Source: Syngnathus acus (taxonomy: Eukaryota; Chordata; Actinopteri; Syngnathiformes; Syngnathidae). Taken from it: DNA of 64,000 bases. The notes under the pieces are model-generated. The model was not told where the DNA came from and ran no database searches. It saw only the letters and a list, made by a program, of their open reading frames with translations. The first letter of the stretch is position 1. Every line of letters starts with the position of its first letter. The position numbers were made by a program, and so were the translations under genes. The stretch is taken from the NCBI RefSeq assembly GCF_901709675.1, contig NC_051092.1, forward strand, positions 1,988,491-2,052,490, in the 5' to 3' direction. Shown piece after piece: positions 11,237-26,200 of this stretch.

Positions 11237-14200
11237 ATGGCCTCGGTGCTGGTGAGTAAAAGTTTTTTAGACGAATAATTTTTAAACAAAAGAAGTTGCC
11301 GTATGTGCTGAGTAAGCAATACTAAGAATGCTAAGAAGATTTGCTAAGTAGAACTGTCAAAACACTCCCAACCTCTCGTATTTAACATTAAACTCAGAAT
11401 ATTGAAACATAAAACAATGTTTAAAATGCGTCTCTGTCCTCAATACAGGATGACCCCAGCATGGAGAGGCTGCTTAAAGGCCACAAGGATTCGGTGACCT
11501 GCGTGCATTTTAATCCAAACTCCAAATTATTGGGTAAGTAACCATATCGATTCTATTGCGTTATTTCACCTAATAATTGAACTCGTTAAAACTGTTTTTA
11601 AGTTTCATCAACTTCTCACAGAAGTAATACAAACAAATCTATTGTTTAGTGCCATTTTCTCCCAGCAGAAAAATAACGTGTATGTAAAATGTCCTTAACA
11701 CATTTTCAAGATGAACAATTTGACTTTTCTCTTCTTCATCAGCGTCGAGCTCCCGCGATAAGAGCCTGATGATCTGGAATCTGTCAGCCAAGGGAAGGTC
11801 CTTGCGTTTCATCAACCATCGAGACGCCGTCACGGCCGTGCAGTTCTGCCCCGTTGGCAACCTCGTGGCGACCTCGTCCAAGGACAAAACGGTGCGACTG
11901 TGGAAGCCTTCCTTGTAAGTCGCTGAAAATCTTTTCAAATTTAAAGTTCCCAATCCCTTTTTTGGCCCTCATTACGTGTTATGTTTCAGGAAAGGGGAGT
12001 CAACAGTATTTAAGGCGCACACGGCTGCCGTACGCAGCGTCGCGTTCTCCCACGACGGCATGAGGCTGGTGACGGCATCAGACGATAAGTCGGTGAAGAT
12101 TTGGAGCGTCGCCCGGCGATGTTTTTTCTGCTCGCTCAACCGACACACCAACTGGGTACGCTGTGCTAGGTATGTGAGCATTTGTTTGTTGTTCTTGTGT
12201 CTTGCGTAACATTTTTCATTTGATCTTCAAACTGTCAGGGAGTATTTCTCAGATCGGTGATCGTTTGGTATGGTCTAGACACGCCTACTGATGCCGTGTC
12301 ACCTTCCTACACATCGGTTTTTGATGGATATTCAACTTTTTAGTGATTATTTCTCTGCTATATGATGGCCCCTTTTTAAAGATCAAGCCTAACGAAGCCT
12401 TTCTACCGTGTAGATTTTCGCCGGACAGTCGCCTTGTTGTGTCCTGCGGGGATGATCGCACCGTCAGGTTGTGGGACACGTCCAGCAAAAACTGCATCAA
12501 CTGCTTCACTGATTACCGCGGGTAAACAAACAAAACGTTATTGTAAGGATGATGGTGCACTTTTTCCGCATTTCTCCATAATCATCCGCATTTCAGATCC
12601 TCGACCTATGTGGACTTCAACTCAAGAGGCACGTGCATCGCGTCGTCGGGTCTTGATAACGCACTTCAAATTTGGGACCTACGCACTAATAAGATCATCC
12701 AGCATTACCTAGGTAATCAAGCAGCAGCACAGAAGAAATTTCAAGAACATTGTCGATCTCGTTTGCGTTGTAGTCCACAGCGCTCGTGTCAACAGCTTCT
12801 CCTTCCACCCGTCTGATAACTACCTGATCAGCGGCTCCAGCGACAGCACAATCAAAATCCTTGACCTGCTGGAGGGACGCCTCATCTACACGCTGCATGG
12901 ACACAAGGTGCATATTTTATTTTATTTGTATTATTTTATTTTAAATTTTCTTTTTTTAATTTTATGTATGTATCTATTTTTATTAATTAATTTTTTTATT
13001 TTATTTCATCTTATATCAATCTTAGAGAAAATATTACAACTGCAACAAAACTTTGAGTAGTTGTGATGATATTATAGAAAGTTTAATTTCATGAGAATAA
13101 AGTGATCAAACTTGTTTTCAAACTACTTTTTAGGGCGCCGTCCTCACTGTGGCCTTTTCCAAGACTGGAGAATTCTTTTCTTCTGGGGGCATTGATTCAC
13201 AAGTGGGTTCCTTTCAACGCGAGTACAGACAAAAACATTTAATAAAAAAAAAAAAAATGGTATCATTGTCTGTTACGATACAGAATTGACACACTGGCAT
13301 CGTATATCCAATATCAACGCTATGATGCGACATGATGTTATCGAGAAATTATCGTTAAAACTCGATTTTGTCGGTCGATCAGGTGATGTTGTGGAAGACC
13401 AACTTTGACGCCAAATCATACCGGGAGGTCCTGGAGCAGCACAGCCGGCGGGCCACGCCCAACCCCCCGCCACACCTGATTGATATCCACCCCCGGGTGC
13501 CCCACCCTCACCCGACGCACACGGTCGACATTCAGGTCCTTTTGCCACAAGCCCACTAGCTCTCAATGTTAAAACAATAAAAATAAAATGTTAATGGTGC
13601 ATTTATACAGGTGGGTTTGGGACTGACGGACATGCACTCATCAGAACCATACATCGTCGAGCTACAAGAAGGTCCACGCCAAGACGCAGTGAGTTACATT
13701 TGAAATGTCAAGATTTATTGTCGCGTTGTGTGCAAACTCCTGCACGTCATGGCCACTGGGTGGCAGTGCAAACCAACCTGCGTTTTTTTTTAAAACCTGC
13801 TGCTGCACCACTTCAAAATTCATGTTTTTTTCTTGCTAGACAATCATAATTCACATTCGACAAATAATTGCCGGTACACACAAATAATGGATTGGTGGGC
13901 AATTAATGTCAGGGGACAAGAACAATGGTCGCTAGTAAACTGCAGGGCTCATATGGAGAAACAATATGGAGTCGTCACCAGTTAGTCAGACACTTTGATA
14001 ATTATATCATTATAATAACTTGGCTTGTGTGTGGCTTACTTGTGTCACTGCATGGCCTGTGGTTGCGCATCGAGCGCCACTCTATGCATTTATATCAAAT
14101 GTTATCTGGAATATCCACTTTACTCTTGTACCATCTGCCCACTCCTCCTCCGCCTCTTCCGGATACTTCACTGGCGCATGTGAAAGCATGTGCTGGGCAA

Positions 14201-17200
14201 GTAAGAAGTGGTGAGAGATGAAGGGAAGAGGAGAGCAGTGGTGGGTGGTGTGGGCGCTGTTTTGTGGGGGGGGGGGCTTTGAGGAGTCCACGTGCCGGCG
14301 CCCCGGGACCCTGAGGGCCCTCTACCACGCTCTAATAATAGATGAGCCAGAGTGGGTTTAAGTCAACCACTCAGTGCGAGCAACCGGGCTTGCCCAGTAC
14401 ACCTTTTCACCACTAGTGGCGCTGTTGCTCACATATAGGCACACGCAAGAATGAACGCGTCAAACTCATCAGCCGTGATTCTGAAAAACAGCTTAATTTG
14501 CCTTTTCATGCAAAATGTGACTTTTGTTTTGCCGTCACCTTTGGAATTTTCGCCCCAGAATAACATTTTGCAGTCTTTTGTACCTAAATACAATCATTGC
14601 ATTTCTAATGGCATAATTAATCATTGACTTCTCTGAATATGGTGACCAGTCCAAAATAAGTATATACGAAAATTTCTGATGAACCTTGTGCCTCAATAAT
14701 GCATCATTTTGCGGTCACGCCTCCATCAGCGGGAGTCCTCGGTCACACTTGATCCCCTCAGAGTGCTTTCCTCTCTCCATGTTCCGCTCAAATGCTTCCC
14801 AACGTGGGCGTATACGTGATAACCAGGGGGGGGTGCGGAAGTAGCCTGAGGTGGGTGCGTGGGTGGGAGGGAGATTTCACTACTTGCAGTTCTGCCGCTA
14901 TCGGTCAGCATTGACCTCTTAGTGACACAGCCGTTGGTAAATTTAGCAGCTTTTGCTCAAAGTTTTGAAATGTCATTCCTTCGCAAACTCTCCACTGAAT
15001 TCCAGCAGCTCTTCTTTAAATGCCTCGAAAATTGTTATTCGATTACACAGCAAGCACCTGATGGATTTTGAATGATATTCAGTATGAGGGGCTCGTTATA
15101 ATTTTTGTGAACTTGACAAATTATGCATTAGTGACGGCTTGGTGAGGAATGTGAATAACACACACTTTGCTGTTCAGTAATGATTAGAAGTTGTGATAAG
15201 ATTCTCAAAGTGTACATAATTTCTTTAAAAATGCCCCCAGGGTAAGTTTAAAATGCTACGCCATGCGTCATTTCAACTTTTCTTTTTTTTGTTTGCCTCG
15301 CCAATGGCGCACAAAAAAATTCCAGCTCATCCACTGCAAATTGAGAGCATTCATTGCAAAGGCCACTGATATGCGGAGATAACTCATTTTGCTTCGCTTC
15401 TTCTCCACATTTGGGAGTTTCAACCATCAATTTTTCTTTCTGGATTGTCCGCACTGCGCCTAAATAGGTGTATCCTAAAATTTCAACATGCAACAAAAAA
15501 TTCCATCTACATGTTCATGTTTGACCAGTAATTTACAGTTTTTTATTTTTTTATTATGAATATTTTAACATGAAACAAAAAATTCCATCTACATGTTCAT
15601 GTCCAGTAATTTACAGTTTATTTTTTATTTTTATTTTTTTATCATGAATATTTTTTGTTGCTCCACTCCTCTGTCATTTATCAGTAATACAGTGAACATG
15701 AGTGGTTCATATAAATATTTAAAACATATTTACTAAAACTAAATTTCAGGTTAGGGGTCACTGTGCTCCTAGTTAAAAGTTAGAAATAAATTTCAGGTTA
15801 GGGGTCACTGTGCTCCTGGTTAAAAGTTAGTCTCGAGCCCTGATGTTTCATTTTTCTTGGGACAAAATGTAACTTGAGTTTTGTAGTTAACTATTAAAAT
15901 TTTAGTTCACCTTGTGTACAGCTCAAGCAATTTTCCACGCCATTTCTTTAGCTATTAAAAATCCGACTTTTCCCGAGTTTAGCCATTCTCGTGCAGCTAC
16001 CGATCAGTCAGATCGTGTGTGCATTTGTGCGTTAAAGAGGCGATTAGATGGCGATTGAGTTACCGGCCGCCGTCTCGCGTGTCACCGCTTGGCTCGCTGT
16101 GACGCCACGGCGTTCTCCTTTGCGGTTGTTTGTCCTTTAGCATTGTGTGTCCACTCCGGAATTCCGATCCCTGGGTTAGGCCTGGCGCATTCGCACACGC
16201 CTGGCTGCACCTCGTGTGGAGCTTCCCGCGCAAAGGGGATGCTGGGAGATTGAATTGCGCCGTGGGTTTAGTTTCCATATTTAGATGGCGGAGAGGAGAG
16301 CCAAAGTGACAAGACGCGGCGGAAACGAGCTAAAGATAGCAAAAACCTCTGGGGGTGAGGAAGGAAAGGGGGATTCTTCTGCTTTTCACCAGGATGAGGA
16401 CTCCTGAAAGCTGCATAACGATAAAAATGTAACAAATGGACATTATTGTTTTAGTATTGATCATAGAAATCGACTCATCACAATCTTTCACACCTGAGTC
16501 AAGTCAGTTGATTTATTTTAATTAACAATATACATTGAATTTTGATTTTTTTTTTTTTACCCCCCCATTCCTGAATAAGTCAACTTTTGACCCTTTTGCG
16601 GTCGACATAAAATTTTTGCTACCAACTATAAAATGTGTTGTCAACAATTGCAATTTTAGACCAAATTACAGCTATTTTGTGGTCACTCACTTTATTTTTG
16701 TGCAAAAATACAGCCATCATTTTTTTGTATTTTACTGCCAAAACATCAATTGTGTTTTTGTGCTAAGATACGACTTTGTGGTCAAGCATTTAAAAACATT
16801 TTTATTCAGCCATTATAATTTTTTGGGCCCAAATATTACTTTTTGTTGCTCACCCCACCATAATTGCCTTTCCATGCATGAATGGCGTCACCGTTGTAGC
16901 AAAATGTCATTTTTTGTGTGTTTTGTATGTAATAAGGGGAACACTGTGGAAAAGTGACTGACGGGAACAGGTTGGGTCACAGTGTTGTCTACTAACATTT
17001 TTTTTTTTTTTTTCCATGCTCACTTGGCCAGAAACTCGATTGTGCTCATGAAAAAGACACAAGGAGGGCAAGTCCTCATCACTAATGCAGCAGGATTCTC
17101 TCTTCCCTCCACTCTCTCGCCTCGCCTCGCCTCGCCTCACCTCTCTCGGCCTTTATCTCGTCGTCTTACGCAACGCATATTTAATGCGTCTCAGGGAGGC

Positions 17201-20200
17201 CCGGGGGGCTGCGAGGGGGTTCGCCTTTGACACTTTGCTGCGTTGAGTTTTTCAACTTTAAATACAGGATCCTTTTCTACTTACCCCTTTAAAGTTACAA
17301 AATATGCATTTTGAAGCCTTTTAGCACAGTTCATCATCTTGAGACGACGCTTCATAATCACATCTGATGATTCGAGTGCCACGGAGATAAATAAAGCCTT
17401 TGGGAAAACTTCAACATTTTCTCATGTGGTGATCTATTTTAGCTTTGAACAAAGAATGTTTTAATAGCAAAGTAGTCGGTGTGAATTGAAAAGTGATTAG
17501 TATCAGAAAATCGGCTTTGATTTAATGGATCTCAATGCATCGATTGAAACGGAATCTAAACTTTTCATCTCGGTCGTCTGTACTCTTGACCAAACTGATG
17601 ATGACCTTCCACTTGAAAGGCAAATATTAATCTAGTTGTTTTGCCTGATTTTTGCCTTGAGAAATAGGGGCTAAACACAGAAAGTCATGCGCCCCAAAGA
17701 GCAGCAAGCATGAGATTAGACTTAAGTGTCCTCATGCCACCTGGAAGATTGCTTCAAGATTGGCGGAGGAGAACAAGCGCTGGGCCTGTTGCCTGTGCGT
17801 GGCTTTTATTTTTCTCCAAACGTATTACACAGATGGTTTCAGAAGTTCTACTTCCATCTCGTGTTACCGAGACTCGTCTTCCTTATTTCAGAACTCCTTC
17901 ACCGGCATCTCAAAGAACACTTGAGAAGTCCCCATGCATATTTTATGGTACACAAGGAACTATGCCACAATTCAAGAATAATTTATCGGAAGAAAACCAC
18001 ATATATTTATGCTACTTTTTTAATTTATAACATAACACCTAAAAAACAACAGTTGCAACATGTGTTGTGTTTGCACGGGTATTTGTCAAAGAGGTGAAGG
18101 TCTCACTATAAGGCGCTTTAGACGATGGCCGCTCGCCCGGTATGTGTGGGAACGTGGCGAAGGTTGGGGCCGACTAGCGTAGCGTCTGAGAGGCTAACCC
18201 AATGCCGCAACAATTAAGCCAAAGCTTGCCCTCAATAGAAATGAGTTTCTCACAGGTTCTTTGCGCTCCTTTTGGTATTAGCTCAAGTGCTAAAGCTGAT
18301 TAGGTTGCGTTTGTGTGCGTGCGCATGCGAGTGTGTGCAAATACAATTTCTTTCAAGCGGGAGTCAACTCAAAAGTTTTCTTGGTAATATGTTCTGTGCT
18401 GCCCAACTAGTCAAGTGTTTTGATTTATGTTTCATTTGCGGAATAGGATTTAAATCTCGACTCGCTAGTTTTCTGAAGCTGAGCCGTGATTGGTTGTTAA
18501 CAGGGACCTGGCAACTGTGATGTCATACAACATACCATTTTTTTTTGGTTAACTGTCTTGAAAATAGGACAATAATCCCTTCATCCCTGTATGAGTGCAA
18601 TCCTTGTCAAAATGTGACACCATGAGAATTGGCATGGAAAAACAGATGGGCGAATTGGAACATAGTGATCCACTCTCAGTTGCAAAGTCACGGCCGTGGC
18701 TGCTTGTTCCGGTCATGAGGTCATTATTTTATTTTTTTTCCACTCGCGCAATTGATTTGAGTGCAAGCTGCAAAAGGGACTTTCTATCAAAAGTGGCCAC
18801 TTTCTTCATTGGACTCACTTGAAGTGCGCAAAATGGTTGCTGGTCACATGTTGGAAGCTTTTATATAAAAAAAAGAATAGAAGAGACCGTTATGACTTTG
18901 TTCATGACCTTTTTTTGATTCAGTGAACCGTATACAGCATCAGTTTTTTTTTTTTTAGCACTTCCTATACCAGACAGCAAGCAATTCCGGCCATCATCTT
19001 GAGTTTCCCATCCTCAAGAGGTTAAAAGCATAATAATGTTAAATATTTAATGTATCTATATTATTTTTTGTTTTCACAAGAGTGCTTAGTTTTTTTTTTT
19101 TTGACTTGAGGTCAAAATGACATCAGTCTTTTTGTAAAAAGAATAATTTTTGCTTCTAGATTTTGCTGCAATGATATATAAGTCAAACAAAATTGCTCCA
19201 CAAAATTTGATAATCAAAGTCTTCCTGTTTCAGTCATCGCTTTTGACATTTAGTGTCACAGGAGAGGTAATGCCGATACTCTTGTTTTAAATGGCAGCCG
19301 GTGGGATGCTAATAGCGGGTGGTTCAAACAGACAAGAGCTGCCAGCATGTCCGCCACAGGCATGGACGGCGGCGTGATTGACAGCCAGAGCCACGGGGGG
19401 GGTTAGAGGTCATGCGGTGTCTTTGGCCTTCACCATGGAGTGTGGGGGCATAGAGAGCTGCAACACACACACACACACGGGATCTGGCAGCCACAGGTGG
19501 GCTTTGTCTGTCATCAGGGCTCCTGCTGGATGAAGATGCATTTCAGCAACCATCACACAGACAACATTGTCATCTCATGTGTCAGATTTGATTTGGAGAT
19601 TAATCTATTTTTCTTTTCAAGAAAAGAAGTAATGACTGAACAAGATTAAAATCTTCCTTTTTTTTTAAAAAACAAAACCCTTTTGTTCTAAATTTTTATA
19701 TTTAGACAAAGGCATTTTAAAGTTAAAGTTAAGTTAAAGTTTTCTTGAGAATATTTTTTTAAGATTTAAGGCTTATTTTTTTATGTAAAAAGTGAAAAGT
19801 CAAATTTTTCAACAAAAAGCAGTCATGAAAGTTAAATTACATTTTTTCAACAAGTTCTGATCTTAAAATGAAGTTGACTTTATGGAACATTTTTTTGGGA
19901 GGATTAACCTAATATATTTATTAAAAAAAACTTTTGGGAGAACAATTCATATTTAAGAAAATAGGTGATATGTTTGAGAAGGGGTCTTATTCCAAGTAAA
20001 AAAATATGAATGTTCTGAGAAAAAAACAAGTCGCTTACAGCTATGACCTAAAAACCACATTGTATGTGTCAAGCTAACGTACTGGTCATTTTCCCATTGC
20101 AGTGGTCGCTCAGGATTATTCCTTTTAAAGGAAGTCCAGTCTGGGAAGTATTAAGCCCACATGGCATGTGCTCTGCCGCCCAGCCAAAAAGCTAAGATTA

Positions 20201-23200
20201 ACAACCGAGCATTGTGTCCAAAAGCTGATTACTCAAGTGGCAAACGGCTGATGGGGCCAATTTTTCATGTCAAAGCGTCACTGTGGGCGGCGGATGCGTC
20301 GAATGAGCGGCTGCGGCGCCACAGCTCAAAGTGAGAGGTGCATCAATCAATGCGCTGAAGAGGCAGTAGCACTTCCAGGGCTTGAAAGTTGACCGTGGGC
20401 GAGTCCATGCAAGAAGGGAGCCATCTTTTGCATTCCTGAAGATGAGACAGATTAGCACTGAGTTGCAAACTTTCTGCTGTGTTCTGTACACTGGCAAGAA
20501 ATCAAATTTGATATAGTCCTACATTCTCGACCTCCACATGCACATGTGATAAAATGCGAATAATGTGGGTAAGTCTTACTTACCGAGGAGCTTTAAAATG
20601 GGCTAATCCCACGCCGAGCTACAGTGACGCTCATTCACTTCCTCGACGTGAAAGGATTCGCCTCCGCTTGCTGGGAAAGAAACCTTGAGGGCTGGGAAAA
20701 TAAATCAGAAAAACAACAGCAGCAACGGTCGGGAAGTGACTAAATGTGTCAGTCTGGTTTCTTACCGACCGACGTCATTTTTGGACATCAAAAAATAAAA
20801 CCACAGCAAATCTTGTGAGGCTTCAGATCAGGACTACAAATGTGTGAGGTCATAAAAGCAAAGAACAAGAGATGAGACTTTGAGGCCAATAAAGAGATGA
20901 CCACAAGTCTCGTGAGACTTCCCATCCAGAATTAACTCCACAACTGAACTGTCATGAAGTGAATGGAGCTGGGCGACCAAATGCAGCTTGGACCAGGGTT
21001 TATTGAAGAACTCAAAAGCTAGACGAGAGGCTCGACTAGGGACAAGACTAGAACAGAACAGACTGGAGACTAGAAACAAGAAGACATGAGACGAGAACAA
21101 GCCGAAAGGGAGCGACACGCAGACAGGACTTAAATACAAGACAGCTAACGAGAGGCTGGTGACGGCAATTACATAGATTGTGAGCAGACACAGGAGGGGA
21201 GGGGAGAGCACACAGAAACCATGGCAACATTAAAACAAGGAAACAAACTGTGACAGATCTTGACAACTTGTTCTTTGCTTTATGTGTGTAAAAAGTAAAA
21301 CTCCAGTGGTGTCTTGAGATACTTGGTAGAGACAGCTATACTGTTCCTTAAGATGTCTCGGTTCCTTCCTGCTCTTCAAGACTATTAGTCGTTCTTTGCA
21401 GAGGATAAAGAATATATGATATATATTGTCTGCCTTCGTGTGTTTTTGCATCATTTGTAGGCACAAGTTGCTTAAAGCGTTACAGCACCGCAACACACAG
21501 TCGATGCTATATAGCACAGGTGTTAAACTCAAGGCCCGGGCGGGGGGGCCAGATACGGCCCGCGAAGACAAATTGTGCATCAAATTCGTGTGTCATGACT
21601 AGAATTGCAAATTGTCTTCACTTTTAATAATATATATATTTTTTTAAATATTTGACCAGTTTTTACTCGTCTGATTTGAAAACGAGGTATTTGTCAGTTT
21701 GTTTTGTAGCTTTTACTGAATATAATATGAGGTGCTCATACATTTATTTGGATTGACAGTCCTAACGGCCCTCCGAAAAAAGCTATGACTACAATGCGGC
21801 CTGCGAAAAAAATGAGTTTGACACCCCTGTGTGATAGCAGACTTAAAAGTTGTGGTTTCTTTCAGTACAAAGAAATAATTCCAGTATTGTGATCACACCG
21901 CAAGCATAACAATGCAGGCTTGGCTGTGTTTGTCATATCAACAGTACAACACGTAATTCTGTGTCACGTAGCTGTTTAAAAACACAAGTGAAAAGAGGAA
22001 GTGTAGCACAATCAGTCACCCTAAAAGAGAAATCAAAAGAGGAACCTGAGTGAATGAGTGACTGACTCATGTAAAAAAGACGGAAGTGAAATTTCCTCAC
22101 CTTGCGACGTCCACGTAGACACTCCTTTGCTGTGTTTGAAAGTTAGGACGTTTTATAGATGGACTCATAATAATGATTGGACTAAATCTGTCATAAAAAT
22201 GAATAGCCGTAATTCTTCCGTACAGAGGTTAGTGTGTCAGCTACGAAGGTTTATTTCTGACTTTTATTTATCGCAGCACTAATATGGCTCTTTGCAAAAG
22301 GAGTTTGGGGAGATGATGTAAGCACGGTCGTTTGGTTTTGTGAAATATTAAAGGCCTTTTGTCTGGTGTGAGCTTTGATGTTAAATTAATGAAAGCAGAA
22401 TTAGTTTTCTTTTTTCCAATGATGATAGCAAGTTTTATAAAACAGATTATAAAAGGTACAATGCCGATGTGCACAATGTCGTGTTTGGTAACTGCTATTT
22501 TGTTTTTGGGGCCATGAGATATTCCCTAACATTTTTGTTTCGGTCCGATTTACTTGGAAAATAAAAGCTAATTAAATCTTTCCAATACTGTGACAAGACA
22601 ACAACGTTCCATGTGGGTTTTTTTTTTAAGGTCATTGTTGTGTAAAGCTAAGCTAAAAGTAGCTGCAGTGTTGAAAGAAAAGTGCTTGAGATGAAAACCA
22701 TTAAAAAAAAAAATGATTCGAACGGCGGCTGCGTTGGCGTGGCGACTAGCGCTGAAGTGTTTTTTTGCTAGGGACAGCTCTTCAGTTTTTTTGTCTCGCT
22801 TTGAAGAGGATGAGAGTCGTGATCCAGAGTGTCCTTGTTGTTGGACTCTCGTCTCAAAATGAAATTAGGTGACCATGTTGGGTTTAAAAAAGTTTTTAAA
22901 AAATTTGCTGACCACAAAAGCCCACGGGCAGGATTGAAGCCTCAGTCGGGCCATTTCTGACCTGGGGGCCGTATGTTTGACACCGCTGTACGAGAGGATT
23001 TCACAATGCTAAAATCACTAGCCTATCATTAGCGCTAAACTGTTCAAATTAAATTCATGTGAGCTATTGCGGATGTTTTCAAAGCGGAAGCTCCACCTGC
23101 TTATGTAAGAACATGGCGCCAACGATGAGTCATGGTCATGGGACTCTGAGGTTAGAAAAGCAACCGTGTCACAACGTTGCTACCTAAACATTAAACATTA

Positions 23201-26200
23201 AACGCATACAAAACAGATGCCAGCGCACCTTGCTAGCGCATTGCAGCACTTTGATGTACGGCCACCACGAGCTGCTATGTTAGCCTGTTTCACGCAGAGA
23301 TCACAAAATTGGTGTCGCCAAGTCAATAAAAGTCCACTTTTGACTTTTATGCGGAATCAAGCCAAAGCAAAATGTTACAATTCAAACCTGCCAAAGTCAA
23401 CCAGACAGTGCGGAAGGTCCTAGCTTTTTTTTTTTTTTTTTTTAAATAGACGTAAAGTACATTCAAAGCATTAACTTGCTTGTTTGGAAAAGAGAACTAC
23501 TCCAGGTCAGCTCGAGTGGGTCAAACGTAGCAGGAGAACAAACTGTTTGTTTTGTGCTCAAGGACACAGGATGTTTACCATTTTGATGCGACAATGGTGC
23601 CCCCACCGCAAAACATGTTCCGTGTGAGTCTGCAGATTCAGACTTCTATTTTCCATATGACTGACTCACCATAAGTAGAAAATAGAATAAAAAAGCAATA
23701 AATGCACATCAAAAAGTACACTTTTGAATAATACAGTAAATATTTAACTGTTATGGACAGCAAAAAAAAAACTTTTTGTTATTGCCCCCCCCCGCCCTCC
23801 AAGAAAAAACTACACATTTGTAAAAAACATTACAATTGTCGACTACAACAAGTTTCGTTGACCACAAAATCTTATGTGTGTGTTGATCAAAAAAATCTTT
23901 TTTTCTTTTGGAAGACAAACCCAAAGATTGACCAGAACATGTTGTGTTTTGGCACTCAAATGGAATTATGACGCACAAAAAGGTTGTATTTATTTAAAAG
24001 CTGTTTCTTGCACATACTTTGACTTTTAAATTACAATGAATGACCGTAAGAATGTGTATTTTCTTTGAATGACGCGCTGCCATTGAGCCGTGACGAGGCC
24101 TTGGCTGAGACATTTGTGTGTGTGTGTATCATTGAAAGGCCGCCAAGCAGGATGTTTTGGTTTGAGCGTGGGCGGATGTCGCCGAGATAGACGAGCGGAT
24201 GTGTCGGCTTCCTCTCGAAAAAGGAAAAGAGAAAAAAAAAAAAAGTCAGAACAGCACCGCTGGCGGATTTTGTTTGTTTAGGCGGTAGCACGCGTTACGT
24301 GGTTTGTGGTTTGCCCATCTCCCGCAGGTGTTTTGTCTTCCTGCGACTGCGGGCGCGGCGGCAAAACACTCTTTGCACGAAAGAGTCGTTAAATGTCTGT
24401 CACCTGACTTCCTGTGTGTCAGGAGATCAAAGCGACTTGATGGTTATCCATGCCAAGTCGATAAACGTCGTCAACACATGCTCGTTGTTACTGTTTTGTG
24501 GTTCCAGGACCAAAAATAAAAACATGTCAACTTTTTTTTGGGTCATTATTTCTAACATTTACAAAAGCGAGATGTGGAGTCAAAAGGTCAGCTGTGATGT
24601 TTGCGATCAAAAGTAACATCCTCATTGAAAGATTTGGAATTCGGTCCACAGATGTGGGATCAAACGCGTCATTAGCATGCGGGCGAGGATTAGCTGTGCT
24701 CTCCGCTTGGATGTGGAGGAGCTGTTTGATGTCAACTCAAGAGGCTGTTTGACTCTCATGATGTTGTTTGCTACCTGGAGACTGGATCTGGCACTCCCAC
24801 TACTAAAAATAACAACAAAACTCTGGAATTTTGGGGCAAAATTAGATTTTTTTTGCTCATTTTTCTTCTAACTTTTTGTCCAAAATTTGATAAGAAAAAA
24901 AAACCCTGAAGTCAATCATTTCAAATTTTTTTTCAAGTTAAACTTTGATGGGCTTTTTTTTGCCAAAAAGGCAACTTTTCATCGTAACTTTTTTAAATTT
25001 TTGTCAATTTTGCCTTTGGCTGTTACTTTTATGCTGAAATGAAACTTTTTGTCATATAATTTTAGTCCAAAATTCCGATTTGTGATCATTTTTCTAGCAT
25101 TACGGTGTCAAAATACACAATTTTCTGGTCAATTGTCATTTTATTCCCCAAAGACACCTTTTATGGTCAGCCGTTGTAAATGCGACTTTGACCTCCTACG
25201 ACTTCCCTTAACCTGAACTAACAGTATAATTCGCAAACAAGCTAATCAGCGTGTCCTCCTGCCGATCGGCGCGTCCTGCTTATCTCCCCCTTGAACGGCT
25301 TTGATTGCGGCCTCTCTTCCTGTCTGGGGCAACACGGGGGGGGGAGGGGGGGGTCTGGATAAACTCGGTGTAAATGAGCTTTGCAGCTGTCCACCAGATG
25401 TGCTCCTGAGCAGGAGGAGATGAAGAAGCGATAGCCCGGCCAGAGACACACGGACAGCTTTGTTCACCTCCGTTTGATACTTCCCCTCCCCGCCGCCGTC
25501 GCCTCCTCCTGCGTATCTTTACACTCCTCCTCTTCCCCCTCCATCATTAACGGCGCTTTGAAGGCAGGACAGGAAGAACGGCGGAATCGATTGCTCTGTG
25601 CATTAAGTCTGGAATGTGTGACAACCTCCTCTTCCTTCCTCCTTTTCATTCGTTTTCCCTCCCTGCCTCCCTCCCTCCCTCCCTCCTTTGTGTGTGCCTT
25701 AGCATATGCATGCATGTGCCAACACTGGACGCCGCATTAGGTACACGGTCCAATCTGATTCAGTTAAAAGCTCACTTTTAAGTTCTTGTGCCTAAATACA
25801 GCTTTTTGTGGTTGAATGGTCGCACTTTTGCACTAAAATACAACATTTTCTTCTTCCTGGGTTAGGATAAACTTTAGTTCGGGCTGTAACAGAACATAAT
25901 TGAGAAGCACTGTGTTCGAGTCAAGGTCGAGTAACCTTTTGGGCTCGGTTGGTTTTGATAGCGTTGTAGCACATTTGAACTTTACATTAGTGAGGATAAA
26001 CCATAAAAAATCGAATGTGGCACTTGCCCAGTCCTGCTCTATTCTAATGTCTGTACGATATAATTTCCTGACATGGTAAAGTGTCGCTACGTATACTCTG
26101 CAGGACCATGGCAACGATGTCCACCACTGCATCGTCGAGGGCTACGCCCATGACAGTCCGTCTCCCGTCGCGATGACGACAGAAGACGAAGGCTGGACGA

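Larger units (their letters stand above)
13689..26103 (+). other. 12.4 kb intron 10 of poc1b
   Basis: No coding exon was recognised between the exons at 13611-13688 and 26104-26424. Contents: tandem repeats at 15485-15655 and 15741-15830, a GC-rich island at 16040-16330, long A/T and G homopolymers, a solo LTR (20950-21265), a hAT-like MITE (21517-21829) with a fragment at 22941-22990, and CT-rich simple repeats (17116-17142, 25655-25686). The rest is AT-rich sequence in which I see nothing specific. Confidence 0.7.

Noticed and set aside
13753-13766. CTCF-like CCACTGGGTGGCAG
   Set aside because: Has a mismatch at a conserved core base; weaker than the two motifs reported.
14407-14423. CACCACTAGTGGCGCTG resembling a CTCF core
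   Set aside because: It does not fit the core in either orientation; such CACTAGTGG phrases are common in fish repeats.
20834-21266. Leu/Val-rich minus-strand frames that recur at 37458-37733
   Set aside because: They are translations of the two solo LTR copies, not a gene family.
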